Assembly (NCBI GenBank): GCA_030141605.1
Contig: JAQGDQ010000118.1
Location: 337,501 to 401,500, forward strand
Length of the DNA: 64,000 nt
Direction of reading: 5' to 3'
Source: Tubiluchus corallicola
Lineage: Eukaryota > Priapulida > Priapulimorpha > Priapulimorphida > Tubiluchidae
Both the position numbers and the translations under genes were made by a program. The notes under the pieces were generated by a model. The model worked only from the letters and a program-made list of their open reading frames with translations, was not told where the DNA came from and did not search any database. This document shows, piece after piece, positions 35,418-49,466 of this stretch (the stretch's first letter is position 1; the number at the start of each line of letters is the position of its first letter).

Positions 35418-38280
35418 GTTATACCACAGATAAAATTCGACTTTATAAGCCTCGCCGTCTAGATTATTATTATATGTAACGGTATAAGTTTCTTTGTGTT
35501 ATTATCTTTCCTGTCTACGAGTAACTAATCATGCTTATAATGTTAACCCCTTCTTTTGTGTCAAAACGTGTAAGGTAATCACTGTTATTACGAAAACCTG
35601 CATGAAGCGCTTCGGTAATTAGAGTGAAATTAAAGATAGGTAACCAAAACTCTTGTTCTTATCAAGAGACCTGTAACTACTGGAGTGATGCTTTTATTAC
35701 CCTTATATACATCGCGAATTAAAAAAATATTTTCTGTAAAAGCACCCGCGCGCAAATGCATAGAGTGGCAAATCATAAACAATTTGAAAAGCGTTTAAAG
35801 TAACTCAGCGAACTGCAATACTTTTAGTTTTAGTTTTACAAAAAGGGCCATCTCGCCACTTGTATTGGTGCAACAAGAAATTTGGAAAAAGCAAAATCTC
35901 GTATAATTTGTCTTTTTTGTTAACAATCAAATTATGGTTTTGGGATAGTCTATGTCACTTACACGCATTTGTGAAAACATCTAAATTTTGCTATTTGCGT
36001 CTCCATTGAGACTGGGGTTGATGTATTTCTAATAAATTATTTTTCAGGGCAACCCTTATTCGTGTGCCGCTTTCATTCGTAGGGTTTTTAACAGCTCAGG
36101 TAACTGATTAGTCTTGGCGGATCAGGTGAACAGGTCGGCTACACAGTCATTTACTCAACATGGGTCCAAAATAAATTACCTGGGCGTTAATTGCAGGTAT
36201 ATATACGTGAGAAGCAAAAAGGCGGTGCAGGTTCTAAAAAAGAACAACAGCTCTCGTAGTATACAATTAGGAGCATCGTGCAGAATTTAATTTACTGGAT
36301 ATAATAATAACCTGCACTGCTGTAGAAAGAAAATTTGTGTGCACAAGCTGTATAGCTGCCGCATAAAAAGTTTTTTTATTAAATTAATTAAATTAGTAAG
36401 ATATTGCATACAGATGTTTTATAGCCAATGGTTCTACAATAGAAATTTATGTGAGGTTTATAGATGATACATTATCTATATTATATATAAAACGTATATT
36501 TTATTATGTTATATGGTGTTTATTAAACTTAAGAAGAGTGATTGAATATCACACTAGTTAGCTATTCTTAAAAGTTAGCTTGAATGAGTGTCATATCTGC
36601 ATGTAATTTTGCAATATAAATTGCATAGTGAAAATGTATCGTGGACAGTGAATAGCAAGCTCTTAACTAGCTTGACATTGAAACAAATCTATTTAAATTT
36701 TAATACAGATAATCATCAGTAAATCTCATATTAATGTCTGAAACCATTGGTTATAAAACCTCTTAAAAAGGTCTTTTCACACTCGTAGGATATTTTTAAA
36801 TGTAATACGTACGTGGATGAATGAAAATGAAACATGCCTTGCAAAGAAGCCTACATGCGCCATCTAATTATACATGAAAATGAAATATTATAATGTAATA
36901 GTTATATATGCGCGATAGACCAGCACAAGAGCAGGGAAACTAGAAATATTCCACATGCAGATTTATAATGCAAACTGACATGTTAAAATATGAAACAAGC
37001 GGACTATTGAATTGAGCTTGACACTTAGAAAAGTGTTTAAATTAGAAGAATGATTCATATCACAAAGGCAATTTATTTAAATTTTCTTGATTATTACTAA
37101 TACCGCCGACGTCCTATTATTACTTCAAATGTTGTCAGAAAAGCTGAAATTCCCCTGAGAATTTCAGTTTGTATTACGTATTTTATAAAATAAAGCAGTT
37201 TAATAAAAAGGACTATGTTTAACACTTTAACAGGCATATTTAAAATCCTAAAAAATGGCTATTTGCAAGGAGCTTATTTTGTTAGTTTTTAAATCTGTTT
37301 TTCTTATTTAATTGGCACCTGAAATCAGTTGTGTAAGTGTGTAAATAATAAAGTGATTTTCATAACAAATGACTAAACTTGTTAAACTGTAAATAGAACT
37401 GCTATAAGTGCAGGAATTTTCATTTTGTAAGCTCGATAGAAATAGAAGTTGCAACGTTAAATCGGATAAATTTGCTTGCCAGTAAACACATTTTTGCGGC
37501 TAAAATGTTATGTTTTCGTATTGGTTTTACCGGAATTGGTTTTAGACAGGCCCACTAATTTGTTTTGTAAATAATAGTTATTTGCTGAACATTTGCTACC
37601 TTGAAAACGGGCAATAGACCGAGATAGTCAGATCGCAATTTTGTTTATAGTTGCAAATTTCCTATATTTTCTATTTGCAGAAATAGTTTAACATCTGATA
37701 ATGATATGCCAGTCAAAAGCGATAAGGATTACACCAGTGATCAAAGTGTTCCGACAGATTAACTAGAATTGCTAGTCAAAAATTAGACAATTCTCTAAAA
37801 CACGTTAACCCGTTAAAGCAATATGTGGTGCTAGTTAGATACAAAACACGGCTTGATTGTGAAGGTTGTTGTATCAAGTAGCTAAAAGAACAAACTTATT
37901 GTTCAAGGCGAAGAAAATGACTTAATTGATTAATTGGCTCCAAATTGAATTTAGAATTTATTATACGAGCACACAGTGGTACAAAGTTTATTGTCATAAT
38001 ATGCTGATTGCTAAATTGTTAGACTAACAGTAAAGCAAGAAAAGCTGTCTTTATGCACGCATTATTATACAGGCAAACTTACGATATCCTTACTGGGTAC
38101 TGGATATTTTACCGCAAAGGGCGTATATCATAATGGTGACGGGTAGGTGCAGGCTAACATGCATCAGCCATTAAAATTATTTTGCACGTATGGATTCGCA
38201 TTTTAATTACTACGTAATGGTATTCACATCCAAGGTAATGGCCGGTGCAGACTGTGTCATTTCTCTCCCGCTGTCTTTGT
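35418..38280. other. AT-rich spacer
   Basis: No gene recognised. At 36048-36099 a 52-nt segment lies between an acceptor (ATTATTTTTCAG) and a donor (CTCAG|GTAACT); it is discussed as a possible micro-exon but not called as a gene. Confidence 0.4.
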
Positions 38281-38575
<295 letters not shown>

Positions 38576-41500
38576 TACATTTTTTTCACTCTCACTCACA
38601 TTTTAATCAAAAAGCAGCTCATCTTTACCAGATGTAGCGACTCGTCAATTTGCCGACATTTCAGCGGATGTTTAGGGTGGTGTTTCTTTTTAACGTAAAT
38701 AATCATCACTGTTCAGGATTCAGCTTCTGCTATAGCACTGATACGATAACAGCGATGAGAGACGAGTAGAGTGAAGAGCCGAAGATTGTGTAGCTAGACG
38801 ATGTGTGCTGATGTTTTAATGACAAGAAGGAATCACAAGTTTACAGGTTACCGCTACGATGCCCTAGAAGCTTTTTTGATAAATCCTGTGGCGCAGACAT
38901 CAGCATTACTGTGGCCGCATGACGGTGATCAACTGCAGTCAACACCACGTATCATAACCGCGGCTGTACGTCATCATCATTATCATCAACTTTGCTATAT
39001 GCCCATGAATGGCCCATGATATAGGTTCATGAATTTAAATTAACAAGAAATGAAACAAATGAAACTGAATAACGACATAATTGAGATGAAAATCAGATGA
39101 GGCTACAAGTCAAGACAAAAGAAGAAACAAAAAAAAGAAAAAGAAAGAAAAAATTCAATATTCTACCACTATTTTGCTTATGAAACTACATCTGTAACTC
39201 TTTCACAGCTCCCTAAATAGTAACGGATACAAGTTTTATAAAAAATTGTCGATTAAGTTTTTTCATTCCTGCCCACAGTCAAGTCTTTTAAGAATCTGCG
39301 CTTAAGATTATAACTTGGTGTGTTTTCCCTTACTTCCCAAATGGTTCTTACTATATTTTTCTCACTTTTCAGCCATGTCAGGTCTATATAATATGTTCTT
39401 CAAGCCAAAGACTAAAATCAACATTTAACTAATTCAGATGAAACGGATATTAAAATGATAATTAACCTTTAACTATGGTATAAATTTAATCATAAATTTT
39501 ATAAACAGTGAAGTACAAATATAAGTACAAACAGTCATCATTATTTCGAATAATAATTTATATTAAAGTCATTGTTGCGGCAGAAATGCGTAACATTATT
39601 TTTCGTCAATTGAAAAGGCAAATTTTATTCTTGTACTGAATGCAATATGCGATTTGAAAACACTCTTTTTGAAAATGCCGCAACAAAAATTTCAATTATA
39701 AGTTCTGTATAAAATTACAGGGTTAACTTTTTAACTCTTTACACTCAGTCTCAGATCAGGCAAACGTGCTGAAAGGCCTCTAACCACAAATTAATAAATT
39801 TTGACTTTATGACACCTTTTGATCAAAGAATTTATAGACAACTTCCTCCAGACATGAAAGCGGACATATACAGCACTAGGAATCACTAACCTAGCGGTGG
39901 TATTCGCGAATAATAATACAAAAATAATATGACAAAAGGCTGAAATGAACTCTAAGAACGTTTTTTATAACTCTTCTGGTATTCTTCATTACGTCTGCTG
40001 AAACCGTCATTCCTGAACAAGCATTGCACTCAAAACTTAAACATGCCCTTTTCAAGTTTTCTTAACGAACACATTTATTTCGTTTGTAGGTGGCCGTATA
40101 CCCGAAGGCTTCAGACTTGTGGGAGCCGTCGAGGTGCCAAAACGCCATTGAAACATCTGTTCTATTTCAATTTTACTAGTATGTTGGTCATTAAACAATA
40201 ATTTCTTTACACACAATGTGTCAGAAAACTTCTGTCGGTTATAAACACATCAGCACATTTCTTGCCGACCACACTCCGAAAAGGGTACCCAGCGCGCAAA
40301 CGGTTTTTTAACGACCAGATTTGTACTTAATTTTCATTTTAATTAAGTATAAATGGCAATAAAGCGGACAGGTACACCTCTTGCCACTTAATTATAATGA
40401 AATGTATAAACTTTATTCCGGTGTAGCCACGCAGACGCTAAAAAGTGAACAAACGGCCGCCCCTCTTAAAAATACTAGTGTTTAGTTTTATAAATTGCTC
40501 CTAGGTGTACCCAGATCCCTTGGGCATTCAGCAAGACGGCGCCAGAGAGATGGACAATATCTCTTCATAACATAGTTTAATGACACTGTCTCTGTATATA
40601 GAATATATCAATTAAGCGTTCGTAGCGCTGGCTTTGCGTACATATACACTGTAAAACTGTGTAATAATATGGGCAAAATATCTACTGTGTAACTGTTTTA
40701 TTGCATGCTAAAAATGTATCATATACAGGTACTTGTACATTTTTATCTAAACTATTACTATATACCCTTAGATTAACCACTAATTAACTCACTAAAATTA
40801 AACGGGTTATTAATAACTAAAGATTTAAAAAAACTGAAGTATACTATAAGTTTAATATACTCACATTCACATTGAATTTAATTGTGCCGGCTTAAGTAAA
40901 TTATGGATTTAAATTAACAAATAACAAAAAGAAAAACACCTTTCACATGAAGACGCCAAGAGTTACAAAATAGCTAAACCTAGTCAATTTATACAGGCAT
41001 TCACGGCATTATAAGAAGCATACAATTGTTATTAAAGCTTTAAGTTACAAAATGTTAAAAAATGTTTACAGACTTTGTAACTTAGAGATTTTTTTCTTAA
41101 AAAAGTTTTTATTTTTAAACATTTTCTTTATACACGTCGTGGCAGAAAGTTTTCTACAATCAAAACTATTATTAATTAACAGTTTCGTTTGGATATTTTA
41201 CAATAACGACATGAATTTGTTTTTAATTTCATAGCAGTTCAATTTCATGTAGTTGCACACATTGACAAAACAAATAATATTAACTTGGTGTAAAGTATTT
41301 TGAGTATTTCATTTATTGTAGCTTAAGGGTTCAGACATTCAGTTGGCAATGTGGTTGTAAAAGCAGGTATTTCTGCACGTGTCTTCGCGCCTCCAGTGCT
41401 CATGGTTAATCAGTTAAAATGTGTATAGTGGAGGGGGGCAGTTTTCATACCTGTAGCTAGACAAAGTTAATTAAACATATATGGGCTTAGGTAGTTGTAA

Positions 41501-42120
41501 TACCTGTCAGAGGTAGTTAAAATAGCTTCTTTATCAAGTGAAACGGTTTTCTTAGTAGCTGTAATATATATTCTCGCCACTGGTTTCAGATATTATGATA
41601 ATTATTAAAACAATTACCGCCTTTAACATTAGTTAGTTCTTTTGTTCAGTTGCTTCTAATTCTAATAAGCCTAAGTAATATATAAAAAAGTATCAATAGA
41701 TGATAGAGTGAATCTATAATTATTAATGATTTTTTTAAAGCTAAAAACTTATCAAAAGTAATAAGTACGTGTAATTTGTTTAATATGACTAATAGACAAC
41801 TCAGATCCTTTTATCGTTTATTATGCGCAAAGCTGCCTGTCTGTAATTACATTAAATTAACAGCTGCAAAAAAAAACATGAACATTGATTAGGTGGTGCC
41901 AATAATCACTACTGTATCTTGAAATATGAACTATGTGTGCTCGGAATGGATTTTCAATTTCGAACTGTACGCCTATTTTAGTTTCTAAATCAAACAAAGT
42001 ATGAGCGCACAGTCTCGATTTGATATTTTCCTAGTCACTAAAAGAACATGATTTCTTAGTGACAGCTAATTGTCAGCCAGAGCGTTAGCCTTAAACTAAA
42101 CACGTCCAAAAAGAGGGTAT
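38576..42120. other. AT-rich spacer
   Basis: No gene recognised. TACTTAATTTTCATTTTAAT and its continuation form a small perfect palindrome at about 40326-40351. An A/G-rich run lies at 39115-39155. Confidence 0.45.
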
Positions 42121-42124
42121 ATGA

Positions 42125-42200
42125 AAAAGGTCGGGCCTGGATTTGAACCAGCTACGTTTGGATGGCATAGCCAAGATTCATAGCAGGGTTGGCAGATTCT
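42125..42200 (-). mobile_element. tRNA-like fragment with box B
   Basis: On minus, CTGGTTCAAATCCAG (42137-42151) forms a perfect T-arm-like hairpin with a canonical box B (GGTTCAAATCC). The upstream part, CTTGGCTATGCC, is only loosely like box A and a D-arm. No full cloverleaf can be folded, so it is read as a SINE head or a tRNA pseudogene. Confidence 0.4.
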
Positions 42201-42344
42201 CCACTATTTATTTTGGCACAGCCCTGGAGACTGAAATCTGACTGGTATTTAGTAACGACTTCAGTACTATGTCATAATAATGTAACTACGTTAACATAGT
42301 TCTTAGAACAGTCTGAGAGTCAAAGTGATTTCTAGAACAGTTTG

Positions 42345-45300
42345 TGACATAGACATAGACATAGACATTTTTATTTATCTCCTCATTTACACCATAGTAT
42401 ACAAATTTACTATTATTTTTATAGTTATTGATTAAAAATAATAAATTAAACATAAAGGAAAGAGTTAGGGGGGGGTGCAGGAGTGCAGGAGAAAGAGTAG
42501 CGGAAGACCAATTGGTCATCGAGTCAGCTACCCTTCTCAGGTTAGTGTAAATTGTAAAACATTTGTAGTGCTGCTGTTAACATGAATTTATGGGGGAATA
42601 CATGAAACATGAAAGCGAAATAACTAAATAAGCTATGCAACAAAGAAATAAAATGAAAAACATGAAATGATGATTAACAAAATATGTAGAGCATTTAACT
42701 AATCGATTAAAACATAAAGAACTAGAAACAAGTCAAAGCAAAAAAAAACATAAATAATAAATCAGTGAATGAAACAAAATATGCATGATAAACTCAAACA
42801 AAATATAATGAAACAAAGATATGCAACCGTCTCAAATTATGTTAAGCGTAATGATAAAATACTATGGAATGCAAGAACTAGTGCAGAAAAGTGGAGCTAA
42901 CAAAATATGTAGTGAAATTTGAGTATGTGACTAAATGGACAATATGGCTCAAAAAATATAATAAAACTTAATGATAACTGTGAAACAATGAGCAAAATAA
43001 TCATAATAAAGTGAATATATATGAAGTGAGAAAAGCATAATATGGAAGTAAAAACATAAGTGGAGCAGGCAAAATTATAAAAAATTATGTATGAGAAAAA
43101 GTGTTGTTGTTGCTGGATTTGTTTGAAGATTATTGTTTACCTTCCCTTTTCATAGCTGCGAAGAAATAATAACAATTTTACACTTTGATAAGAAAAAGTA
43201 CTATGATAATATAATTATAGTTAATAGATTAGCTCAAGGGGAATACATTAACACTAACGGAGAAGATTTATCAGATTTGATCTTAGCAGAAAAGTCACTC
43301 ATGGTAGTTAGAAATAAGAAAGGATTTATAGTTAATTATCAAATAACTAAAGGTGCCATGTTTCAGTTCATTAGATAGACTGTTCCACAACAAAGCACCT
43401 TGATAAGATAGAGATCTTTGCCCTTTGTTAGTATTAAATCTTTGTACATAGAAAGTTTGGTTAGTGGCAAATCGTGTATGATACTTATGCATCTGGGCTA
43501 CGGATTTGAAGTAATTCTGAAGAATTTCAGGAAGCATATTATGTTTAAACCTATATAAAAATTTGGCCATCTCTAATTTATATATATCCTAAAGTTTTTA
43601 TGCTGGTGGTATAATGGTGTAACATGGGCTCTCCTATTTGTATTTGTCCAAAGCTTTATAAATTTATTTTGATTAGCAATTAGGGGATACAATGTGGAAT
43701 GGGGTGCTGAGCCATAGGTAAGTATGCTGTATTCTAAATACGGTGAAAATAGGGAAGAATATAGAAGTTTTTTCGAATCATAATTCAGGAAATGCCTAAT
43801 TTTTGAAAAAATACCTAAAATTTTACTGGTTTTGTTAACAATATATTATATATGTGCTTTCCATGAAAGATTGTGATCTATTAATACTCCTAGATATTTT
43901 ATTTGATGTACAGATTGTATCCTGGTATTTCCCATTGTCAAATTTAATGTTAAATTTTTTACTTTTCTGGGATTACCAATTATCATATATTTTGTTTTGG
44001 AATAGTTTATAGAAAGCCGGTTGGCTCTCATCCATAGGTCTACTTTAGCTAGTTCAACATTAAGAAATTCTTCTAGGTGACTTATGTTAGTATCAGAACT
44101 GAAAAAGTTAGTATCATCAGCAAAAAGTCTAGTATGTAATTGGGTATTTGAAGGGAGATCATTTATGTAGAGTAACAAAAAAAGGGGACCAAGAGGAACA
44201 CCACACTGCTCATTTACCAGATCTGACTTTTTATTCGCGATAGATGTATATTGTTTTCTATTGTGTAAATATGACTGCATCAATTGAACAGGCAGGCCTC
44301 TGATACCATAGTGTTCAAGTTTGGCTAGTAAAATATCATGTTGTACAGTATCAAAGGCCTTAGACAAATCTAAAAATATGGCACGGGTGTACTTATTGTA
44401 ATCCATATTTAGTAACAGATTGTCTATAAGTTCAGCAATAGCTAAGGCTGTGCAGTATCTTTTGCGAAATCCAAACTGAAATCTAGAGAGAATTTTGTTG
44501 TCGTTTATAAATTTAATTAGTCTGTCATAAAGCAATTTTTCAAAAATTTTGGAGATAGGTGAAAGTAAAGATATTGGCCTATAGTTAGTGGGGTAATCAA
44601 GGGAGTCACCTTTGTAAATAGGAACAATTTTAGCTATCTTTAAACAGTCTGGGAATGTACCTTCAGTAATAGCCTTGTTAAACAATTTAGTTAGAACAGG
44701 GGAAATATGGAGACCAGCTGATTTGTAAAAAGATATTTTCATGACCGGAGGCTTTATTCTGATTTAAATTATTTATTGCTGTATTTACTTCAGCTTCAAT
44801 AATGGGTGTTAAGAAAAACGAGTTTGGCAAAGGACGTCCTAGAAAAGACTGAAATGACAGTTGTGTGGGTTGTATTTTAGATGCCGTATAAAGACCAATG
44901 GAAGCAAAAAAAGTATTCATGACTTGACAGATATCAGTTACATCACTTGAGAGAATACCATCTTTGTATACCTTTTTTGGTGTTATGCGTTGTTGCAATT
45001 TAGCATTTATTAAACTATTTATGGTCGACCAAAGTTTCTTTGTGTTATTTTTGTTATTTTGCAAGGTTTCTTGATAGTACCTTTTTTTGCTAAATATTTT
45101 ATATGGTTGAGTTTGTTCGAATAAACTTTGTATTTATTTCTATTATAAACATTGTTAGAGTTTTTAAATGTATTAAACAGTTGGCTTCTAGTTTTAATAG
45201 ATTTCAGTATGCCTGGTGTTATCCATGGCTTGTGAAAAGTCACCACTTCACGTCTTGATAAAGTTTTTGGAGGCACATGTGTATTGAGAACTAGATTGAA

Positions 45301-45410
45301 TGTTTGAAAAAACTGATCAAAGGCCTCATTAGTAGATAAGTAAGAATAATCAATAGAATTAATCTGTGCGTGCAGTTCATTTAAAATTCGTTTGTGAATT
45401 AACATAGTTT
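42345..45410 (-). pseudogene. 5'-truncated CR1/Jockey-group LINE (non-LTR retrotransposon)
   Basis: A nearly complete reverse transcriptase half of a LINE. Linker sequence (KPWITPGILKSIKTRSQL) begins near 45405. RT blocks lie in a 298-residue frame, 44742-43846: NYRPISLL at residues 53-60, FLDLSKAFD at 123-131, the catalytic FADD at 207-210 and KYLGVLID at 282-289. The thumb and C-terminal domain (KYHTRFATNQTFYVQR, ALLWNSLSNELK) end at 43295. The 3' UTR ends at 42345 in (TGTCTA)n preceded by AATAAAAA, a usual CR1-type end. Lesions: frameshifts at a T7 run (45082-45088), near 44740 and near 43585, and TAA at 43846-43848. The GVPLGPL block is four residues shorter than the usual GVPQGS-type motif. 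The endonuclease is missing (5' truncation). Not functional, but fairly young. Confidence 0.92.
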
Positions 45411-48273
45411 CTAAAAACTCACATCAGTATGAAATCTTAAAACATTCTCAAACAGGCGTCATTTGATATCATTCTCATTTATTAAAAAATTTCATTTAAT
45501 TTTAATCAAATTAAAGAAATAAAAATAAAAATTGAAAATTTTTATAATGAAAATTTCTTGGAAAGGTTACGCAAGTTTGCCATCATTTTGTAAAATGAAA
45601 ATTATACAGAATTGTTAAGTATAACCAGGTAACAACACAAATTTAATCCTTAATTGCAAGATTATATTAAACATAATTAATAAAAAAACACAATTAAAAA
45701 TAAACAAAAACCGCTAATGCTTTTTCTTTATTTTGATAGTTGCATTTTTTCTATTAATAGCCAGGTACTGTTTATATATAATAATTAGCAACGTACGACT
45801 TTCGCAAAGAATGTATTTACATTAATGTACGCGAAGTGAACTAGAGTAAAAATAGAAAAACTTGAAAATGAGTATATAGTTTCCATTTCTATTAATTTAA
45901 ATCTAAATAAAACCACGAGAAGTTGATTTACGAAATGACATGTATCTTGTCTTTCAAGACTGCTGTGGACTGTTCGCGTATATAGTAAACTTATCAAAGT
46001 CCGTCGTAATCTCTTAATCATAATTTCATAATCCTCTTGTTAAACAATTGTTGATAGCAAAATACTTATTAATTTCTGTCGAGGCTTTTAGATCCAATTT
46101 TCAATCTGTGATTACCTTGCAGCTTCGAATAAAATCTCCACGTTGGGAAGGCGAAAAAAGCCCAAGTTAGCATTTATAGTAATTGTTAATTGTTGTTAGA
46201 TGTTGGAGAATCAAAATTAGTCCATCAATTTTTGCTTGTGCAGAACTTCTCGCGCCTTAAATTTTAGTTGCAAATCTGTTCCTTTGGAACCGCTGTATCC
46301 ATTTTTCTTATTGTATGCTGTGCGAATATGTTATAACAAGGCTATTATTGAGTTCTTTTTTATTATTTTACTAACGTGATTGTACTATTTGCGCTAAACA
46401 TATATGAATGAACGGTAAACAAATCGGCTGCCTGTACATCTCATTATCTATTCAAAATTCATTTACCTAGAAACTGAGTTACGTACAACCTTCAATGTGG
46501 AATTGAAGGAAAACTTCTCAGACAAATACGCGATTAAAAAAAACTCATTCTCTTTTGACGAGCCCGCGGAAACGATTATCTTTAATACAGCCAGTTATGT
46601 TCTTATCAAATTGTTCATCTGTCTTAGCGCTAAACAGACTAGATTTGTTCAACGCTAGAACGCCCTTATTGGATTTGCGCAAATTCAACAGAACAAGTAG
46701 TAAGAAAAAACCAAATGTTGCCCACAAAAAGGAGGATTATAGGAGGCCTAGTTGACATAATCACTGATAACTATTCCATGTTGTCGGATAGCCATCCTAG
46801 GCGGCGTGCTTTGATGTTGTTTTTTGCATTACAATTGTGCTTTATCTGCGCACGAAACATCTATTTCATACACAAAGTGTGATATCGATTGTGGGCGACA
46901 TATGCCTACTTACTACTTCGCGTGAAACTTTGGCACTGAATCGATGGTACGTATTCATACGAGTACGCACAATCGATACCTGCCTTTTCTTCCTCTGCCA
47001 CGACAATACCAGCGGCATCCTTTTGCCGGTGACAATTTCTATGGGTATGGCGACCATCAGTCCGCGAACATGAATGTGGCGCAAAACATTCGAAATTAGT
47101 ACGATTATAAATTTTGCTGTAAATAAAAATTGATAAATATGCCCGACGCAGCTGCATTCCTACGCAAGTGAATGGCAAGCTGAGCCGATAACACCTATAC
47201 TTTCCTCCTTTAATAAAACCCTTGCACCAAAAGTCTGGTCATGACAGAACCAAAACCTATTTCCTGCTATTATGGACAAAAGCCAGTAATTTGACAAATG
47301 AGACGAAAACCATACGCCGTGAGTCGATGATGATAAGCCATTTTGAAATGAAGACAACACTGTCTTCGTCACACTACAAAAATATTATTGGTATTGTTCG
47401 GAGAGGCTTTAAAGTAGCGACGAGTACGATAATCGATGTTAATAGTGAATTATTATAAAGAAATCAATTATTACATTACAGAGATGATAACTCTTAATTC
47501 AGCAGTATTCTTTAGTGTGCTTTACCGTAACTTTGCGGTATATATTTCGCTACGAATTTGATTTTTTGACCTTGCACAGTGCACACGTGCATAGCTAGGA
47601 AAATTTTGGGAATATGTTTTCTTCGTTTTACTCTCATTACAGCAAGAGAACCTTGTGACCTCGCCAAAGCCGCCTTTGTATAAGAAAGATAAAACATTGC
47701 TCTTTCATTTCTAGAACATTCAACAATGTACATCATGACATTTATCTCATTTTGCTGGGCAAACTTAAAAAAAAGTAGAAATTAACCACTGCTTACCGTG
47801 TAAAGCAGCTACCAGTTCAATTAAAAGATTACTCACTCTGTCATTGTCACAGTATTCTAGATTTAGATTTTGTAAATGTATACAAGAATTGTACTTTCAA
47901 AACTTTACATTGTGTAACTCTTTCGGGATCATCATGTTTATGATGATGTTTATGATCGTCAACATCGCATGATGTTTATATTGCTTAATGTAAAGATTTT
48001 CTACAGCGCAGAACTCCAAAGAACATGACACCTTTCCTTCCACGAAAAAAGAAAAATGTTGTTTTGTATAATGATGAAAAATATTGTATTATTTCGCTTT
48101 AAACAACATTCTTCTATAAGACGTGTAAAGAAACAAAGTAGGAATAAAAATGGTTTCTTTGTACTCAGCGCAGAAAATTTTCAAAACGTTCGTTACTTTT
48201 TGACTTTGCAATCATTTAGAGATTTGTATATAATATTGTAGTATAATTGTAATATTTAACTATTATAAATATT
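45411..48273. other. Spacer with many short open frames, no gene recognised
   Basis: At about 46550-47740 composition is less AT-biased and several frames of 60-90 codons overlap on both strands. None shows a recognisable motif, and no splice pattern links them. An unrecognised old element is possible. Confidence 0.35.
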
Positions 48274-48296
48274 TTATTATTATTATTATTATTATT

Positions 48297-48329
<33 letters not shown>

Positions 48330-48330
48330 A
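48274..48330. repeat. (ATT)n then (GTT)n compound microsatellite
   Basis: ATT units to about 48298, then GTT units in the same register to about 48328. Confidence 0.95.
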
Positions 48331-49390
48331 TTGTGTTGCATGACGATTATACCCCATGTGCGAGATTCTGCAAACAATGTATTGCATTGTATTTGTAACG
48401 TATGGTAATGAATTGTAAAATGGTAAAATCGTCAATAAATTACAAAAATACATACACTTAAAGCAAAAGCTGACCCAACCTTGAACTGTAGGTAAAGACA
48501 ACCTACTTTTTAAAATTTTGAAAGGAAACATACAATTTTTTCAAAAATGACTTACGTGAAAGAATTATTACCACACAAACGCAATTTGATGTTCGCTCCA
48601 CTAGTTCTTCGCTGTTACATGCATTTCATCATTCGCTAGTTAGACTGTCGCTAGCGCTTGTAAATGCGCTACTTGTAAATTTCGGAAATGCATGGCACAA
48701 AAACAGACGCTGTACCTCTCAGTTCAGATGTGTTAGTTTGTGACGAACTACACACGTTCGACAGCTCATGCGTGAGCGCAGCAGTAAATTTAAAATTTGA
48801 ATTTTTATCTTAAAACTTGACTAGTTATAGTACAACACACTGAATATCTTACAGTAGCACGGTGCTTCAATTTTCGCTTTCACAAACACCTGAAGCACGC
48901 TCGTGGAACATTTTTGCTGTTGAAAATTATGTTAGTTTGTGATGTCGTCAATAGTTGGGCTCGTCCGCCGTTAATTAAGTTTTTAATCTATTATTTAATT
49001 ATCATAATCACGCTTTGCAGTATTAATTGTGTTAATATGTATACTTTTTACCGGACTTGAAAATGGGGCAGTATATGAAAATCATCCTGTCTTACTTTAA
49101 AGAAATCAAGATGTTCTTTTACAAACTGAGCTGTTTTTCTTTTCTTCACAGTCTCCAATATTTCGTGTACTGTGCAAAAAAATGCTGGACAGCAAACTGC
49201 TACAGAGGCTCAGTACTGCTTAATCTCTATTAATTACGCAATCCTATCAGTTTCTACTTGATTTGGCATCTTTATTATAAGCCTTTCATCGGCTTTCAGT
49301 AGAGCATGAAGGCTTTCTTTAGTAAGACGCCCTAGGTAGTATAATTACATATTGCATAGTAGTTAAGTAGTAGTATAACTTACATAGAAG
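48331..49390. other. AT-rich spacer
   Basis: No gene recognised. GTTAGTTTGTGA occurs twice (about 48731 and 48930). A slightly GC-richer part at 48600-48780 has no decisive motif. Confidence 0.4.
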
Positions 49391-49466
49391 TTTAATCTAT
49401 TAAATTTGCCTTTTGATTTCACAAATGTACATTATTAAGCCTAAAAGGCAAATTTAGTAGATTAAA
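49391..49466. ncRNA. Hairpin: 24-bp stem, 28-nt loop (pre-miRNA-like or mini-foldback)
   Basis: Left arm 49391-49414 (TTTAATCTATTAAATTTGCC plus TTTT) pairs with right arm 49443-49466 across all 24 positions, with only one G:U wobble, around a 28-nt loop. The size (76 nt) fits a metazoan pre-miRNA. The lack of any bulge and the AT content fit a short foldback or MITE equally well. Strand of transcription unknown. No known miRNA seed family was recognised. Confidence 0.35.

Noticed and set aside
46550-47740. Cluster of 60-90 codon frames as a multi-exon gene
   Set aside because: Frames lie on both strands, overlap and show no motif or coherent splice pattern.
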